Source: Marsupella aquatica (taxonomy: Eukaryota > Marchantiophyta). From it: DNA of 64,000 nucleotides. The stretch spans positions 8,370,001 to 8,434,000 of the forward strand of contig OZ316895.1 in assembly GCA_973895155.1 (NCBI GenBank). The letters are read 5' to 3'. The notes below the pieces were generated by a model. The model searched no databases. It was given only the letters and a program-made list of their open reading frames with translations, and had not been told where the DNA came from. Made by a program: the position numbers and the translations under genes. Below, piece after piece: positions 1 to 12,201 of this stretch; position 1 is the stretch's first letter, and every line of letters starts with the position of its first letter.

Positions 1-94
1 CCTCTTCTTTTGCTCACTGCACTTGCAATGGGGCCTCAATTACGAGGCTGTGCCAGGGAGGGAGGATGCACATATGGTGAGCCAAGGCGTACAT

Positions 95-244
95 GGGGGG
101 GGGGGGGGGGGTTAAAGGGTCTTTTGGGGGGATCAAACTGTTTGGAAAAATTGAAAAACTGTTGGCTGGGGTGTAAAGGGTGGAGGGAGACCATTTTCCT
201 TTAATTGCTCCCTTTCTTCCTGCCTTCCCCCCCCCCCCCCCCCC
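95..244. repeat. Two long homopolymer runs, G17 and C18
   Basis: An uninterrupted run of 17 G lies at 95-111 and a run of 18 C at 227-244. A third run, 16 G, is at 2179-2194. Such tracts can form G-quadruplexes and are also prone to length errors in assembly, so exact counts should not be trusted. Confidence 0.9.
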
Positions 245-939
245 TTCTCCTGCGCCTACCTTTCTCTCCTTCCACTCTCCCTCCCTGGTTCTTTGGCTCC
301 ATCCCTCCCCTCTTCAAGATGATTTAAAAGGAGAAGAAAAAAAACAAGGAGGCAAAAACAAAATGATATCAAAGGAAAATTAAAAAATCCCATTCTACCC
401 AGCAAAAAGCCAAAAACAACTATTATACCAACCTAATCCTCATGTCATGCTAAAAAGTACTGAGCTAGCAAATTTACATCAAATATACCTACTTTAGAAG
501 CAAGTATATCCTTGGGTATTATCCCCTTCCATTGGATAACTATCCCCTTTTAGTAAATCAGAGAACATTGGTCAAGACCTTGGGCAGGGAGTGAGTCCAA
601 GTCAGCCACCTCCCAACATATAGGTCATGGAGACATGGATCCAAATGGAGGGTCACCAGCTCATATGGGAAATGCAATCACTCTTGTCAAGGAAATATAC
701 ACACTTTTTATATACAAAGGGACCAAACAGAGTACAAATGAACAAACAAAAGAGGGCCCAAGTGGACAAAACCAATTGAAAAAGAAGTGAGGAAAAGGGA
801 ACCACTAAACACCAAGAAAGAGGAACTAAAAGTAAGAAATGAACAATAGGGAACCCCTAAAAACCAAGAAAGAAAGAGAGACTAAAACTAACCCAAGCGG
901 ACCGAGGTCCTCATCATTCCTACCGATTGTGGCAAAAAG

Positions 940-1311
940 CTAATGGTCCACATCAAGAGTCAAAACTAGATCGGCAAGTGGGATTGGAACATCCTCAAGG
1001 GGAGCTAGCCGCTGCGGAGGCACACTAGCACCCACTGTAAGAGATCGACGATAGATGGCCCGAGCTTGAGCACGCTGTAAGGTGACTGAAATGCGTTGGC
1101 GAAAGTGCGTGGTCAAAATAGAAAGCGGGGGTCCGGTGGGACCCATTCGGCCATGAACATCCCCGGCAGTTTGCCGAAGAAGCCCATCAAACTGAGGATG
1201 AAGACGCCCAAATAGCTCCACAGCAAGGGGGAGGAAGCTGTCGGATGAAGCTCGTGCAGCATATTTGGCCTCCTTCGTTGTTGCCGCACGTGACGCTGCT
1301 GCCCCTGCAGG
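940..1311 (-). mobile_element. Retroelement ORF2 C-terminal remnant
   Basis: The minus strand is open from about 1311 down to a stop at 940. The residues around 1234-1170 (FLPLAVELFGRLHPQF, then LLRQTA) and the Arg/Gln-rich end (LQRAQARAIYRRS) resemble the segment that follows the reverse transcriptase domain in LINE-like elements of algae and early land plants. That segment typically has an 'F-P-F-A-x-E-T-F-G' core, then an amphipathic helix and an Arg-rich tail. No reverse transcriptase YxDD motif or other domain is visible nearby, so this would be a truncated end fragment. The match is from memory of the family pattern, not a search. Confidence 0.4.
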
Positions 1312-1318
1312 GGCTTGT

Positions 1319-1376
1319 CAAGGCTAGCTTGTCAGCTTGTCAGCTTGTCAAGGCTAGCCTTGACAAGCTAGCCTTG
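1319..1376. repeat. Nested inverted repeat with 28-bp palindrome
   Basis: A perfect 28-bp palindrome occupies 1342-1369, centred on GGCTAGCC. It sits inside a larger arrangement: the 16-bp arm at 1319-1334 (CAAGGCTAGCTTGTCA) is exactly inverted at 1361-1376, and the short unit AGCTTGTC is repeated in tandem between the arms. The whole block could fold as one long hairpin or as a cruciform. Confidence 0.85.
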
Positions 1377-2659
1377 AGGAATGCTCATGCTGCAACTGAC
1401 GGTCCTAACAAGTGTAGCCTAGAGGTAGCAGTCTATATTTTGACAATTGAGGTTCTAAATTCAAGCTTCACAAGTCATCCAGCTTATCTACCAACCCCAT
1501 CCAAGTGGGGGGTTCACCGGGGTCCTTTGCACCCAAAAGACTTGACCTTCAGAATTTAAAATGAGGGTCACTTTCTCATCACCAAATGGAAACTTGCAAC
1601 AACTAAGAGTGAAATTTGGAGAATTAATCTAAATGGACTTGTGGATCAGGTATGTTAAAACAAAAATGACCAGTCAATTTTTGTCCTTGTTCTTGAGAAG
1701 CCCCCTTAGGCATCCTCATTCAACTGTTTCCATTTACTAGCCTAGTTGCAAGCTTTGCTTAAAAATGGATACTGAGCCCACCCTGCCTTTTCCAGTTCCA
1801 CCCTGAATGTACCTCTGCCCCAAGAGTCAGAGTTGTGAGGTTTCACTCTAGACTGTAGACCATTATCCTAGCATCAATTGCAATTTTTAGATAGACTAGC
1901 CCAAATGCCCATGCATATATGCACAAGAAGGGCTCCTGTACCCAGACTCCTATGTCGGTCTCTAGTCATAAGCACAGTCTATAAATATCATTATTTTTCA
2001 TCAGATAAATTAAGACCTATGGCTTCACTCTGTTGAAGGTCTTGAAAGGGTAGACTTGGGCCTTGAATTATTTAAGTATTGAAAGCCAACCTTTAGGGCC
2101 AATGGTGTAGAATGAAGCCTCTAGATTGTGACCATTGGGCCCTACTTGAAGTTTGGGTGCAGGTGGAAAACAGGCATTGGGGGGGGGGGGGGGGAGGTTA
2201 TTAGTCCCCCAAAATGGTCATTGGAAACCAATTACCAAATCAGTGAAAGGGCCAGAGGTTTGAATAATTTTTATCTTCAAAGAAGGGACAAACAGGCTAG
2301 TACTATATACTTACTATAGATAGATAAATACAATAGATAAATGCTCTATTTATGATCCAAAGAATGTGCAAACAGGCTAGTACTGTAGTTAGAGGATACT
2401 ATAGCTTAGATGGATTTGTCCTTTCAGGTGGTCAAGAAAGTCAGGCAATAGATGATACTACAGACATAGATATATCCTGAGAGATTCATTAAGCAGCAAA
2501 TGTCACGACAGTCAGGCGCATATTCATCCATGCTGCTGATCTCCTCTCAAAGATATCTCGATTTTCGTGTCTCATATCTGTCTGCGTACTTACCACACTA
2601 CTTCCCCTCTTTTGACTCGTGCTCAGCAGCAGGCTGCTTCGAGCGTTTCCTAGGAGAAG

Positions 2660-2705
<46 letters not shown>

Positions 2706-4500
2706 GGCCGACTGCTTCAATCGGTATTGATGATTGTGATGGTGGGGTTGGGCGAGGTGGTGGTGGAACACATTGCTGTCATCAGTCACAACAGTTGTTC
2801 TCGTGGCTCTTCCTTCTCCTCCTCCTCCTGCTCCTCTTGTTGACAACAGATGAAGTGCCGACTTTGCAGCAGCAAAGGTTTAAATGATAATGATAGTAAG
2901 TCGCCTTATGATGATGGCACAGCGGATCGTTGCTGTGTTGTTTGGTGTTAGCATTGAGGTGCTTGCTTTTTGATTCGGGTGGCTGGCTGAAAACTGGCTG
3001 TGTGCCTGAAGAATTGGTTCGATCAAGCTCACTAGCCCGGCCTCCACTTGGTTGGAAGCTTTTAGGTGAGAGCACGGTACCACGAGAGACCCACGAGCAA
3101 GGAGCTGGCTGGGTACATGAGCTGCACAGTAAGCTGGGGAGGATAAGTGGTGGACCGTAATTAGAGGAGTAAGGGAGATTGAGAGAAAGACAGACAGACA
3201 GACGCTGGTGCTGGTGCTGGTGCTGTCGTCGTTGTTGGGCGAGAGAAGACGCTACTAGAGTACTGGTGGTGGCTATTCTTCGTCGTCCCTTCTCTCCCTT
3301 CCAGTTTGGCTGCCGTGCAGTACAGTACCTGTCTGTATAGTAAGCTGCTGCGCTTTTACCGCTCCGTGAATGACTGACTGGCTGTCGTCTCCATTCTGTT
3401 GGGGTGGGGTGAGGTGAGGTGAGGTGAGGTGGGGCACAGGGGCGGGTCCGGTGGTTCATTCATCCTCGTTCATTTGTTGCTGCTTTGGGAGAGTTTCTGT
3501 CGGCTGCTGCTGCTTTCGTTGTCACCCATCAGCGGAGTCCATTGTCTCTCGGTTTCATCACATCACAGGCAAGACGTTTGCCGTCTCTAGCATGGACAGA
3601 AGGCAGCAGCAGAAGCAAAGTGGGAACGAGAGACATGTCATGAGCAGCAACAGCAGTAGCAGGACGAGGAGCAGGGGCCAGTGCAGGGCAGTTCTCGGGG
3701 GAATGATGGAAAGGAATTCCTCCTTTAGCTCCGGCGCAGATCTAGTTAATGTCAGCTTAGGAGTACGAAGAGGAGGAGACGAAGAGGCCTAGACGTCCGT
3801 CTCTGGTACTAAACGGCAGCAGCAGCGGCGTCGTTGTGTCTCACGTGGGCGGAGGTCCGAGCTTCGATTGGATTTTGGGATTAAGAATTCGCTCAGGGCG
3901 TGTCATCTTTGAGGCTTCGAGATTGAGGACAAGTAGCTGAATGATGGAATGAAGCTGCGGAATTGTGTCTTGGCTTGTGAATTGTCGGAAGTGGTGGAAT
4001 CTTGGGCCTGTGGATTGTTGACCGATGACTGCGCTTCTCATCCAGTGGAAATAAGCGTCCCTGATACCTGTTGCACGCGAGATTCGTCGTTAGGGTCGAC
4101 GTAGGGGATGGATTGGTGAGTGCGAAATTCACTTTTGCTGCATCGTCTCTTGTTGTGAAGATTCGGTCTTGGGGAGAGGCAGTGAGGGAGAAAGCGAAGA
4201 GCTTGAGGTTTTATCTCGTATATGTCAACGTAGCAAAAGGTTAGGAAGAGTTGCAGACATTTGAACAGACCAAGGAGTGGAATGGTCGCTTTCGATGGCG
4301 TCTGCTGATGTGCGGAGACATTTTTGTACTGGAGGAATCACAGAGGACGGAAATTAGTGGCAGGGTTGCTCCGGTCCATGGAGGGGGAAATTGGGGGAAT
4401 TCGTTGAAGAGGAGAGTGAATTGTTGTAGTGGTTTGGTGCAACCGAGAACGGTAATCCCTTTGAGCAGTATTTGTTGGTGGGCTCGTAGATAGTGTATGG
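1377..4500. other. Gene-free stretch and kinase 5' region with microsatellites
   Basis: No coding region is supportable here. Visible structures are the G16 run at 2179-2194, a (GA)n microsatellite at 2662-2704, a GGTGCT hexamer repeat near 3202-3226 and a GAGGT pentamer repeat at about 3405-3432. Open frames across the GA tract encode only Arg-Glu or Ser-Leu repeats and are artefacts of it. The last kilobase before 4501 is likely promoter and 5' UTR of the kinase gene, but I could not place a TATA box with confidence. Confidence 0.5.
2662..2704. repeat. (GA)n microsatellite
   Basis: About 21 uninterrupted GA dinucleotides. GA/CT tracts are common in plant promoters and 5' UTRs. This one lies roughly 1.8 kb upstream of the kinase start codon. 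Confidence 0.95.
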
Positions 4501-7500
4501 ATGGGGGCGCGATTGTCCCAAGTGTGGAACGCCCAGACAAGTCTCAAAAAAGAGAAAAAGGGGTCGGGAAATTTGAACTCCTCCTCCCCCAAACACAAGC
4601 ATCACAAAGTTAAAGAGAAGAAGAAGCCGACCCTAAAGCGACATAATACTGTTGCCCAAATTCATGGTAGTGACGGGCATCATGGGCCGGATAAAGCCCA
4701 CCATCCGACCCTGTTCCGACATGCTAGCTATGGGGACTTTCGTGATCAGCTTCACGATGACCTCAGATCGGTCTCCAAGCGCTTTCAGCAAGTGCTGGGG
4801 CGCTCAGAGAGCCTGCGGAAGGAAGGTAGAGAGGTGGTGATTTACAAGCAGGACTTCCAAACGAAATATTACTGCAACTTGACGTCTCCTCTCTCACATG
4901 GCCGATATGCCACTGTAACTGCGGCTATGAGCTGTCTCACAGCCCAAAACGTTGCTGTGAAGATTATCAGCAAAGACAAAGTACGCTCTCATTCCTCTTC
5001 ACTCCCTCGAGGTCTCTCTGTGGTGGTGGTGCTGGGCGGTCCTGCTTTTGATTTGTGAGATTTTGTGGAGGGAAGGGCGCAAAATTCCTATCTTTCCCCA
5101 AATCACCCGCGGTCTTGAATTCCGTGGTTGTTCGCACCAAAGCGTGATTTGGGGCACGAACAAGTTACTCTCGCTTGCTTTGGCACGTGAGACGTCTTTT
5201 TGACTACTATCCCGGTCATCTGCATGTCCTTAAGGTACAGAATGGTCGCAAGCTGGGCGGTCCACGATGGTACGGGTAGGGTGAGAGCACGTGATGATTT
5301 ATGTTACAGTGTACCGGATTTTCTTTTCAATTCCATGGACGAAGCTAAAAATTCATTCAGGGATCGAATTGTAGTCGTAAATTCTTCTGTACTAGGGTGA
5401 AGAAGGCAACGTGCAGATTAAGTGGGAAAAACTTGGGACGATTCCGTTGAAGTTAATCTGGAACTTGCCCTGACTTTATTGTTCTTGCTACCCGTTGCCA
5501 TGGCAGCTTTTCGATAAAAAGAGTGGCAAAAGGTGCGCTGGAGAAAATGTGCGGGTGGAAGTCATCGCTTTGCGGAATCTCTCAAACCAACCGAACGTCG
5601 TCAAGTTCCTGGAAGTTTTTGAAGACGAGGCCTTTTTTTACGTAGTCATGGAGTGCGTCCATTCCCCCTAAAAATTTCTTGCACTTATTGGCCAAGGTCT
5701 TGACATTTTTCCTTTCATTTTAAGTACTTGTCACAATGTATGCCGTGTATTAAACCACCGCTGCCACCATAAAAGGGGCGCTTCCCCTCCACAGTTCATT
5801 TGCCTAGGTGAACAGTACACCTACCCTGCAGGCTCTCCCATTCACTTTCCATCATAGTACCCTCGTGCCCTGAAACGATATTCGGTGATCTCTGAAAAAC
5901 TTTGAATTGTTTTTAGATGCCATGTTTTGAGAAACGTAGATGCCTCCTATGGTGAACTAATGAGATGATAGTGATAATTGAAATTCCCTGAGATATGCTC
6001 GTTCATATACACACGATTTACACTGTATGTGAAATGAGTACTACTGGCTACCCAGAGTACTCCATAGAGGAACTTGTGGTTTAGTCTGCAAGGACGACTA
6101 TGAGGGCCTGCCTTTCCGCAGAAGTTCTGTTCCCAGCAAAATGTTGGCATATAGCCCAGAAGGTGACCTCGACTGGGGACTTGTACAATATGCCCCGTTT
6201 TAGAGTGTGCTCTGGAGACCTTCCCTGTGGGTCTGGTGACAAAGATAAGCCGTTAATCCTTTGACTGATGGTCGCCTTTACCAACTTGGCGTTTGCTGCA
6301 AGCATCTCTTGCAAGGGTCAATGATCGCACTGGGTTTTCATTTTCCGTCACCATGACCGGGAAATCTTGCGACTATTTCGAGGGATTAAAAGATTGGGCA
6401 CTGGTATTGACCGGAACAAATTGCGGACCAAATTGTCCACTTAGTGGCGGATGCTATGCGCATTAGATCAGCACTGTTCAACAGTGAGCGTAGCCATGGG
6501 GAGGGGGCCCCTGTGTTGTGGCCCGATTTACATGGGCCAATCGATCGATTACGGACCTGGGAGTCAGCAAGAGTGGCCTTTTAGTAATGGCATCTCGATT
6601 CCTGTTGTCCTGGCAAAAATTCAGGAATCCCAACTCAAGGTGACCAAGCCAATGTGCTCAGTCGTACAATCTGCTACATCTGTATGTATTGAAAGGATCC
6701 GGCTAAACATATGAGTGTGTATCCCTTAAGGTAAATTCTTTGCTTGCCGAGATTTGTCATGATAACGTATTCATGTTATTTTATCAATAGTACCATTAAA
6801 GATACGTCCCACAGGTCTAGTATGCGGTAGGAAAGGTGATACTTCTCGCGGCTGAGGCATACTACAGCTGCCTCGTAAAGTGCGCCTGAGTGAGTGATAA
6901 TTTCGAGACTCGCTATCGTCCTTACTTATTTTCGATGAGGGTATCCCATACAGGAGGGGTTTACTCCTGTAGTTATTTACACAAAGTTGGTATTGGTGGC
7001 TGCTGTACCCTGCTAGATTGATTTGTTGCCGGAATTTCCTATGCTCGTCAGAGCAATCGAATATAATGTGTTGTACTAATCTGCTTGGTTAAACACGTGC
7101 AATCTGACTCCCATTCATATAATTAAACCAGTGATACGTCTCTGTAGGTTGTGTAAAGGAGGTAATCTGCTAGAGAGGATAAACAAAGCAGGGCCCATGA
7201 AGGAAGAACAAGCAGGTCTTCTCCTGAAGCAAATGGTGACTGTCACCCAAATCTGCCATTCCCACGGCATTGCTCATCGTGATTTGAAGCTTGAGGTTTT
7301 CCCAACTACTGACTCTTTAGCGTAGGATCTTTACATTACCTGGGTCCTAATTGTCAACGTGCCGGTTGATATTAATAAAATTATAGAGTTGAATATGTGC
7401 AGTTGTCGCTGCTTTTCATATTGATGATATTTTTGTCCCTCTCTTCAATTGGGAGCATGAACTCTTTCTTTCTTTTCTCGATGTGTTTTTCGTTTTCACA

Positions 7501-8688
7501 TTAGCTAAACGGTTGTTGACAATTTTACGATCTTTGTGGTGTAGAACTTCGTGTTTCTTTCTGATACGGAGGACTACCCCCTCAACCTGGTGGATTTCGG
7601 GTCAGCAGCCTTCTTTAAACATGGTGAGCCGTTAACCTTCGAACACGCCAATGGCAGGCGTGTTTGGCAAGGTCTAATTCTGGTTATGTCAAGAAGCTAA
7701 ATCTAAAGCGAAAAGTTGGGGTAGAGATCACTTGTTTCTTATAAAATATGCGCTTCCTTGAACTATTTAGTAGCCTAGTTTGTTGCCTACAAAGTGGCAA
7801 GACATTGATTCTGGGTGCTGGGAAGTGCAGGACAGAGCCGCCCTTTCAAAGGAGCAGTGGGTACCTTCAATTACATGGCCCCTGAGGTTTATGATTCATG
7901 CTATGGACCATCAGCCGACGTGTGGAGCTTGGGAATCATTGGTTTTGCATTACTATGTAGTTTTCTTCCTTACTGTGCTAGCTCTAATAAGGTACGGTTC
8001 GAGCCGAAAATATTTTTATCACTGGGTAGGTTTAGCTGAATGCAGTTATGGGTGAAAAGTCTGCTGCATTTTGTGGTTTCCATGTCATATAACTCTTCGG
8101 TTTGGCTTGATTCTTCAAAGAAGAGTCCTACAAAATTTCTAGTCATTGGTCAATCCTTGGTAGTATGATACATGAAGCTCGTTCCTGCAATTCAATTTGA
8201 TTGCTCTCTCCGTACACAAACTCATCTCTGATCGGGATTACAGGAACTTAGGGATAAGATTAAGAATGAGGAGGTTATCTTTTCTCAACCCGCTTGGGAG
8301 CAGGTGTCTGAAGGTGCGAAGGATCTTATAAAAAAAATGCTGGATAAGAATCCAGACTTCCGAATTACCACTGCTGAAGCTTTAGGCAAGTACTGCAGTC
8401 ACCAATGCAATTTATTGTTCATTACACGTTTTGGTTGCTTGTGAACTGAGTTTCCATGAAGGTGAAAGTCCTTCTCCCTTGAGAACAGGGTAACAGCGTT
8501 GACATTTATAGGGGTAGAACAGCATATCTGTAGTCGGTTTTGTAGGACTAGCTTGCCCTTGGCAGGCCCTAATGGCTAAAAATCATGTGAACATACTCTC
8601 TTTCTCCATTGTTACAGCTTCTGATTTGGGATTATGAACTTGAATCATACATGCAGCTCACCCGTGGCTCGAGCAATGGAAGGCTTGA
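4501..8688 (+). CDS. CDPK-like Ser/Thr protein kinase without EF hands, 7 exons
   Basis: Exons as I read them: 4501-4980, 5507-5652, 7148-7295, 7545-7623, 7831-7991, 8244-8385, 8657-8688. All phases agree and give 395 residues. The N-terminus MGARLS fits an N-myristoylation signal, and a Lys-rich tail follows, suggesting membrane attachment. Kinase landmarks in order: AVK lysine (~154), HRDLK catalytic loop (Asp ~254), DFG (~275-277), APE (~301-303), and a final A-H-P-W typical of the domain end. The order and wording (VMELCKGGNLLERI, DVWSLGI, AKDLIKKML) are closest to calcium-dependent protein kinases and their relatives, but the protein stops right after the kinase domain, so there is no autoinhibitory or EF-hand region. 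Oddities: the glycine-rich loop is degenerate (SPLSHGRYATV), HRDLKLEN replaces HRDLKPEN, and intron 6 appears to use a GC donor (AG|GCAAGT). It could be a CDPK-related kinase or a partly degenerate copy; the substrate is unknown. Confidence 0.82.
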
Positions 8689-11600
8689 AGTAGGCTACGG
8701 CGAGAAATGGAACGTGAGACGGTTGCAACCAACTGCGCCCAAGATTCCTGGCTATCTAGTGGAAGGTGGATGGTGTCTCTTTTGCGAAACAAACCGTCTC
8801 TTATAGGTGTAGTGCATTATCTCCAGCCGGAATGGAGTTAGCCAGAGATATGATAAGACGAAGAACGAGAGGGACGCATTTTTTCATCTGTGTGCAGAAA
8901 GTGATTTCCTGCCAGCCACGTGGACTCTCCGTACTCTTTATCAGATATAACTTGATATCTGCAGCGGGTCTGGTGATTGATCTTATACTTTCTCCAAAAG
9001 AGATTTGTGTAGCTGGTACCAGTGTAGTGACCGTCCTTCTGTAAGACAATGTATTTGAAAATCGATTATTAATTATACACCGTCAGGTTACCACTAAGGG
9101 TTTAATATGATGACCAGACAAAATGTACCTCTGCTTGGAAACCACCATTCACTGGTGTATGAAGTCTGGTCTAGTTGGTGTGGACCACAGATGTTGATGT
9201 CATATATGTGCTGCCTTGCCCTTGTTACATGTGGCGTGCTTTCGAATATGGCACCGAACAGATTGGTTTAAAGTCACACGGGTTTCCGTTGTTTTCTTTG
9301 GTGTTACTATTGACAGTCAGTTTTCTTGTTAGCCTGTTTTCCACGTAGATTGGTTTTGCAACCCCAAGGAATTCAACAAATTGGTGAGAAGTGGTTTTGG
9401 AAGTCTTCTCATTCTAGTGCTTTTGATAGGCTACCCAAGCGACAACCCTTTCCGGTAAACTTGATTTTAAGGTTGGTGGAAATTCCTATGATATACATAT
9501 GATGCAATGTTCAACGGTACAGTGCCAGATTGACAGATAAGTTACTGTCATGGGTTTGGCTACTTTCTGCTCTAGGCTCATGCCAACTACAATAGATACA
9601 ATTATTTTTTCACCTCTCATTTCGCACTTTGCATGTGCAGATACGTGGATCGTGGAGACTCTTTACTATTCTGGATGCTGACGCAGACGATGATGGTGCT
9701 GGCAACTGAAATGGGACTTTGTAACCTCCATAAAATACACTCTCTGCGGCCAGTAACAACGTTTTCAGAGCTAGACTGAGTAATCAACTTTATAGGCATC
9801 CGCGCAGATACTTTCGAAATTTCAGGAGCAATGCAGGGAATGGTAACGGATGCAAAAGTAGCTTTTGTGACGGGAGGAGGATGACTACCAATCAAATTGA
9901 TAGAATGAAAACACCACATCCATGCGCGTACACTATATCCAGTACAGAATAATGGAAGTGAGTTTCCTCTCGCTTCAAAGGGACACCAGCGCCTCATTGT
10001 CGAGTGATCTAGCCAAGATGGTTATCGATGTAAGACAGTACGAATGTGTAAAATTTATAAATCCCATACATCGTAAGAACTCCACTTCGTGGCAACAGAG
10101 CACTTGCATCTCCTTGGATGCTGAGTGAAGACCTCTGTTTGAATCCTGCCTTCACAAATAAGTGGCTGTGATGCTCATTCGTGTCAACATTGCTCTAAAG
10201 TCAATGTAAGAGTTGTTCTAAACTTTTGCTTAGGATACTGAGCATAACATTTCCACTTCGATTTTTTCCTTGCACTTAAAAGGCCGTAACTCTCGTTTTG
10301 TCAGCACGGAACTTCTAGCCAAGAGACAATTGTTTTCTGCATAGACAATGAGGAGAAAAGCTGCACTTGAATGCTAACCTTATACGGTTACGGTAATGAC
10401 TTTCCTGTCGAGGGCAGCAGTAGATTTCATTCGGATCCAGCCCTCACATACGATAGATAGTGACTCTCTTGTTCCTGTCAACGTGGCATTCATGCCGTGA
10501 GCACCTGCTTAATCAGCGAGGATCTTCACTTGAATCCTGTCCTTACAAACTCACGGCTGTGACGCTCTTGTTTGTGTCAACGCGGTAATTGTGTGAAGGC
10601 CTTACAAACTCACGGCTGTGACGCTCTTGGTTTGTGTCAACGCGGTAATTGTGTGAAGGTGGCAATTGTTTCGCCTGATGCTGAGCAGAAGGTCTTCCAC
10701 GTGGATCCTGCCCTCACAAGGAATATTGGCTACTGACCACTCCGTATTAAAAGAGCTGTAGTGCTAAAGTGACAGTTGTTCTCGCCCTGGATTATTTAGC
10801 AGAAGATTCTCACTTGAACCATGTCGGATTCTCACTTGAACCATGTCGAAGTATAAACGGAAGTGATTTTCGGGTTCGCGCCAAGAGCACCAGTGCCACG
10901 GAATTAATTTCACCGCCACTGCGCAGAGGATTTCACTTGGATGCTGTCACGTCCTTTTGTTGCTCAACAGTGAAACAGTACAAACGAGAAATTAGCAAGG
11001 AAACTGGACGGAGTCTCTCCACTTGGATCCTGCCATCACGCATAAGAAGCAGTGACCTGGTCTCGGTCAACACAGCACTAGTGTAAAAGAGACAATTGGT
11101 TTCAACCAAATAGATTGATAGGCTTTTTTGGTTTATCGTTTGGCATCTCAAGAAAAGAAGTTGACCAGCTCACAGAACGAGATTAGCGATTAAACAATGT
11201 GCAGAAATAAACGACTCAGCATTTTTATCAGCATTGGACTCCCTGCTAAATACGAAGTGTATTCCAGTGAATTGCAACCTTATGATCCAAATCGGAAGGA
11301 TCCACTGAAACACGGTCGGCTGTAAACGAGAAATCGGTTATTTCACTCAACCCCACACCCAACAACTAGAACTATACCTTCAAACTGTATTCGCTTAAGT
11401 GTTGTAGTCCATACAAGAGCGGTGATCTACATACTAGATATCCGCGTATTACTTTCTCAAAGTCGTCTATGTATTCTAGGAGGAGCAATTATCCAATGCA
11501 GCCGAGGCTTCTCCTCATGCAAAAATTGTCCACCAAAATCTTCTCTGCATAATCAAGGCAAAATGAGTTCGCGGTCATCTTCCTACACAATTCATTGATT

Positions 11601-12201
11601 TGGAACAATGCCAATCTCCTCGTGATCCAGTAAATCTCCTACATCTAATGCATTCCGAAATCACTAGTCTTATTGGCATCTTACTGAACTTTCAGAATCC
11701 GCGGAGTATCCTCATATGATAACCCAAACGTTTCCCTGAACAGAACTCTGTCACAACAAACCTTCACTGGAAGGACGGACACGCAAGTGTAGAAGCAGAA
11801 GATAACTTTAAAACACTGAACTCAGTTTAGCCACTCATTGTTGATCTTGACAAATCAGCGGTGGCAAATGTCGTAACTCAATCATCCTCTACAAACTTCT
11901 TGATGATGTCCTTGAAGACCTTCTGCACCGTGAGCAGACGAGGTACCCGTCTCTATCAACGCATGCTGCCGAGTCATAAGCACATCAATGGCCACATCTC
12001 TGCCAACAAAGGCATTGGTGATGCAGTGTAGAAACCTCAGTAATCTGCCGTTGATGCCGCCCAAAACCGGACAATAGGCCCAAATTTTCGCATGTATTCC
12101 CTTTTCAGGAGAGAATTCCAACGAAACGTGCAGCGCCATAAATAGCACATAAGGTGAAACCCGGCGAGGGCCTAGAGAAAAGGATGATTTGTACTCTGTT
12201 G
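8689..12201. other. 3' UTR and gene-free spacer with degenerate repeats
   Basis: After the kinase stop codon I see no exon-like reading frame with recognisable protein features. The stretch holds the kinase 3' UTR, then unique sequence, then the minisatellite-like array at about 10.1-11.1 kb described separately, then the 3' flank of the minus-strand F-box gene. Confidence 0.5.
10125..11100. repeat. Degenerate minisatellite, about 60-160 bp units
   Basis: The clearest pair is an almost exact direct duplication of about 58 bp, at 10541-10598 and 10599-10657, each holding ACTCACGGCTGTGACGCTCT and GTGTCAACGCGGTAATTGTG. Looser copies of the same phrase occur near 10140, 10430, 10700 and 11030. 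In these an ACTTG(G/A)ATCCTGCC motif is followed by TCACA, then a GTGAC, GTCAAC and CAATTG block. A small duplication (GGATTCTCACTTGAACCATG, twice) lies at 10802-10845. No coding frame follows the period. Confidence 0.75.

Noticed and set aside
2500-2846. Overlapping open frames on both strands across the GA tract
   Set aside because: They encode Arg-Glu or Ser-Leu repeats dictated by the dinucleotide repeat.
3424-3792. 122-residue open frame upstream of the kinase
   Set aside because: Cys/Ser-rich low complexity, no motif, and it lies in the expected 5' UTR or promoter; at most an upstream ORF.
4501-8688. CIPK (CBL-interacting) identity for the kinase
   Set aside because: No NAF/FISL motif and no regulatory domain; wording of the kinase domain is closer to CDPK relatives.
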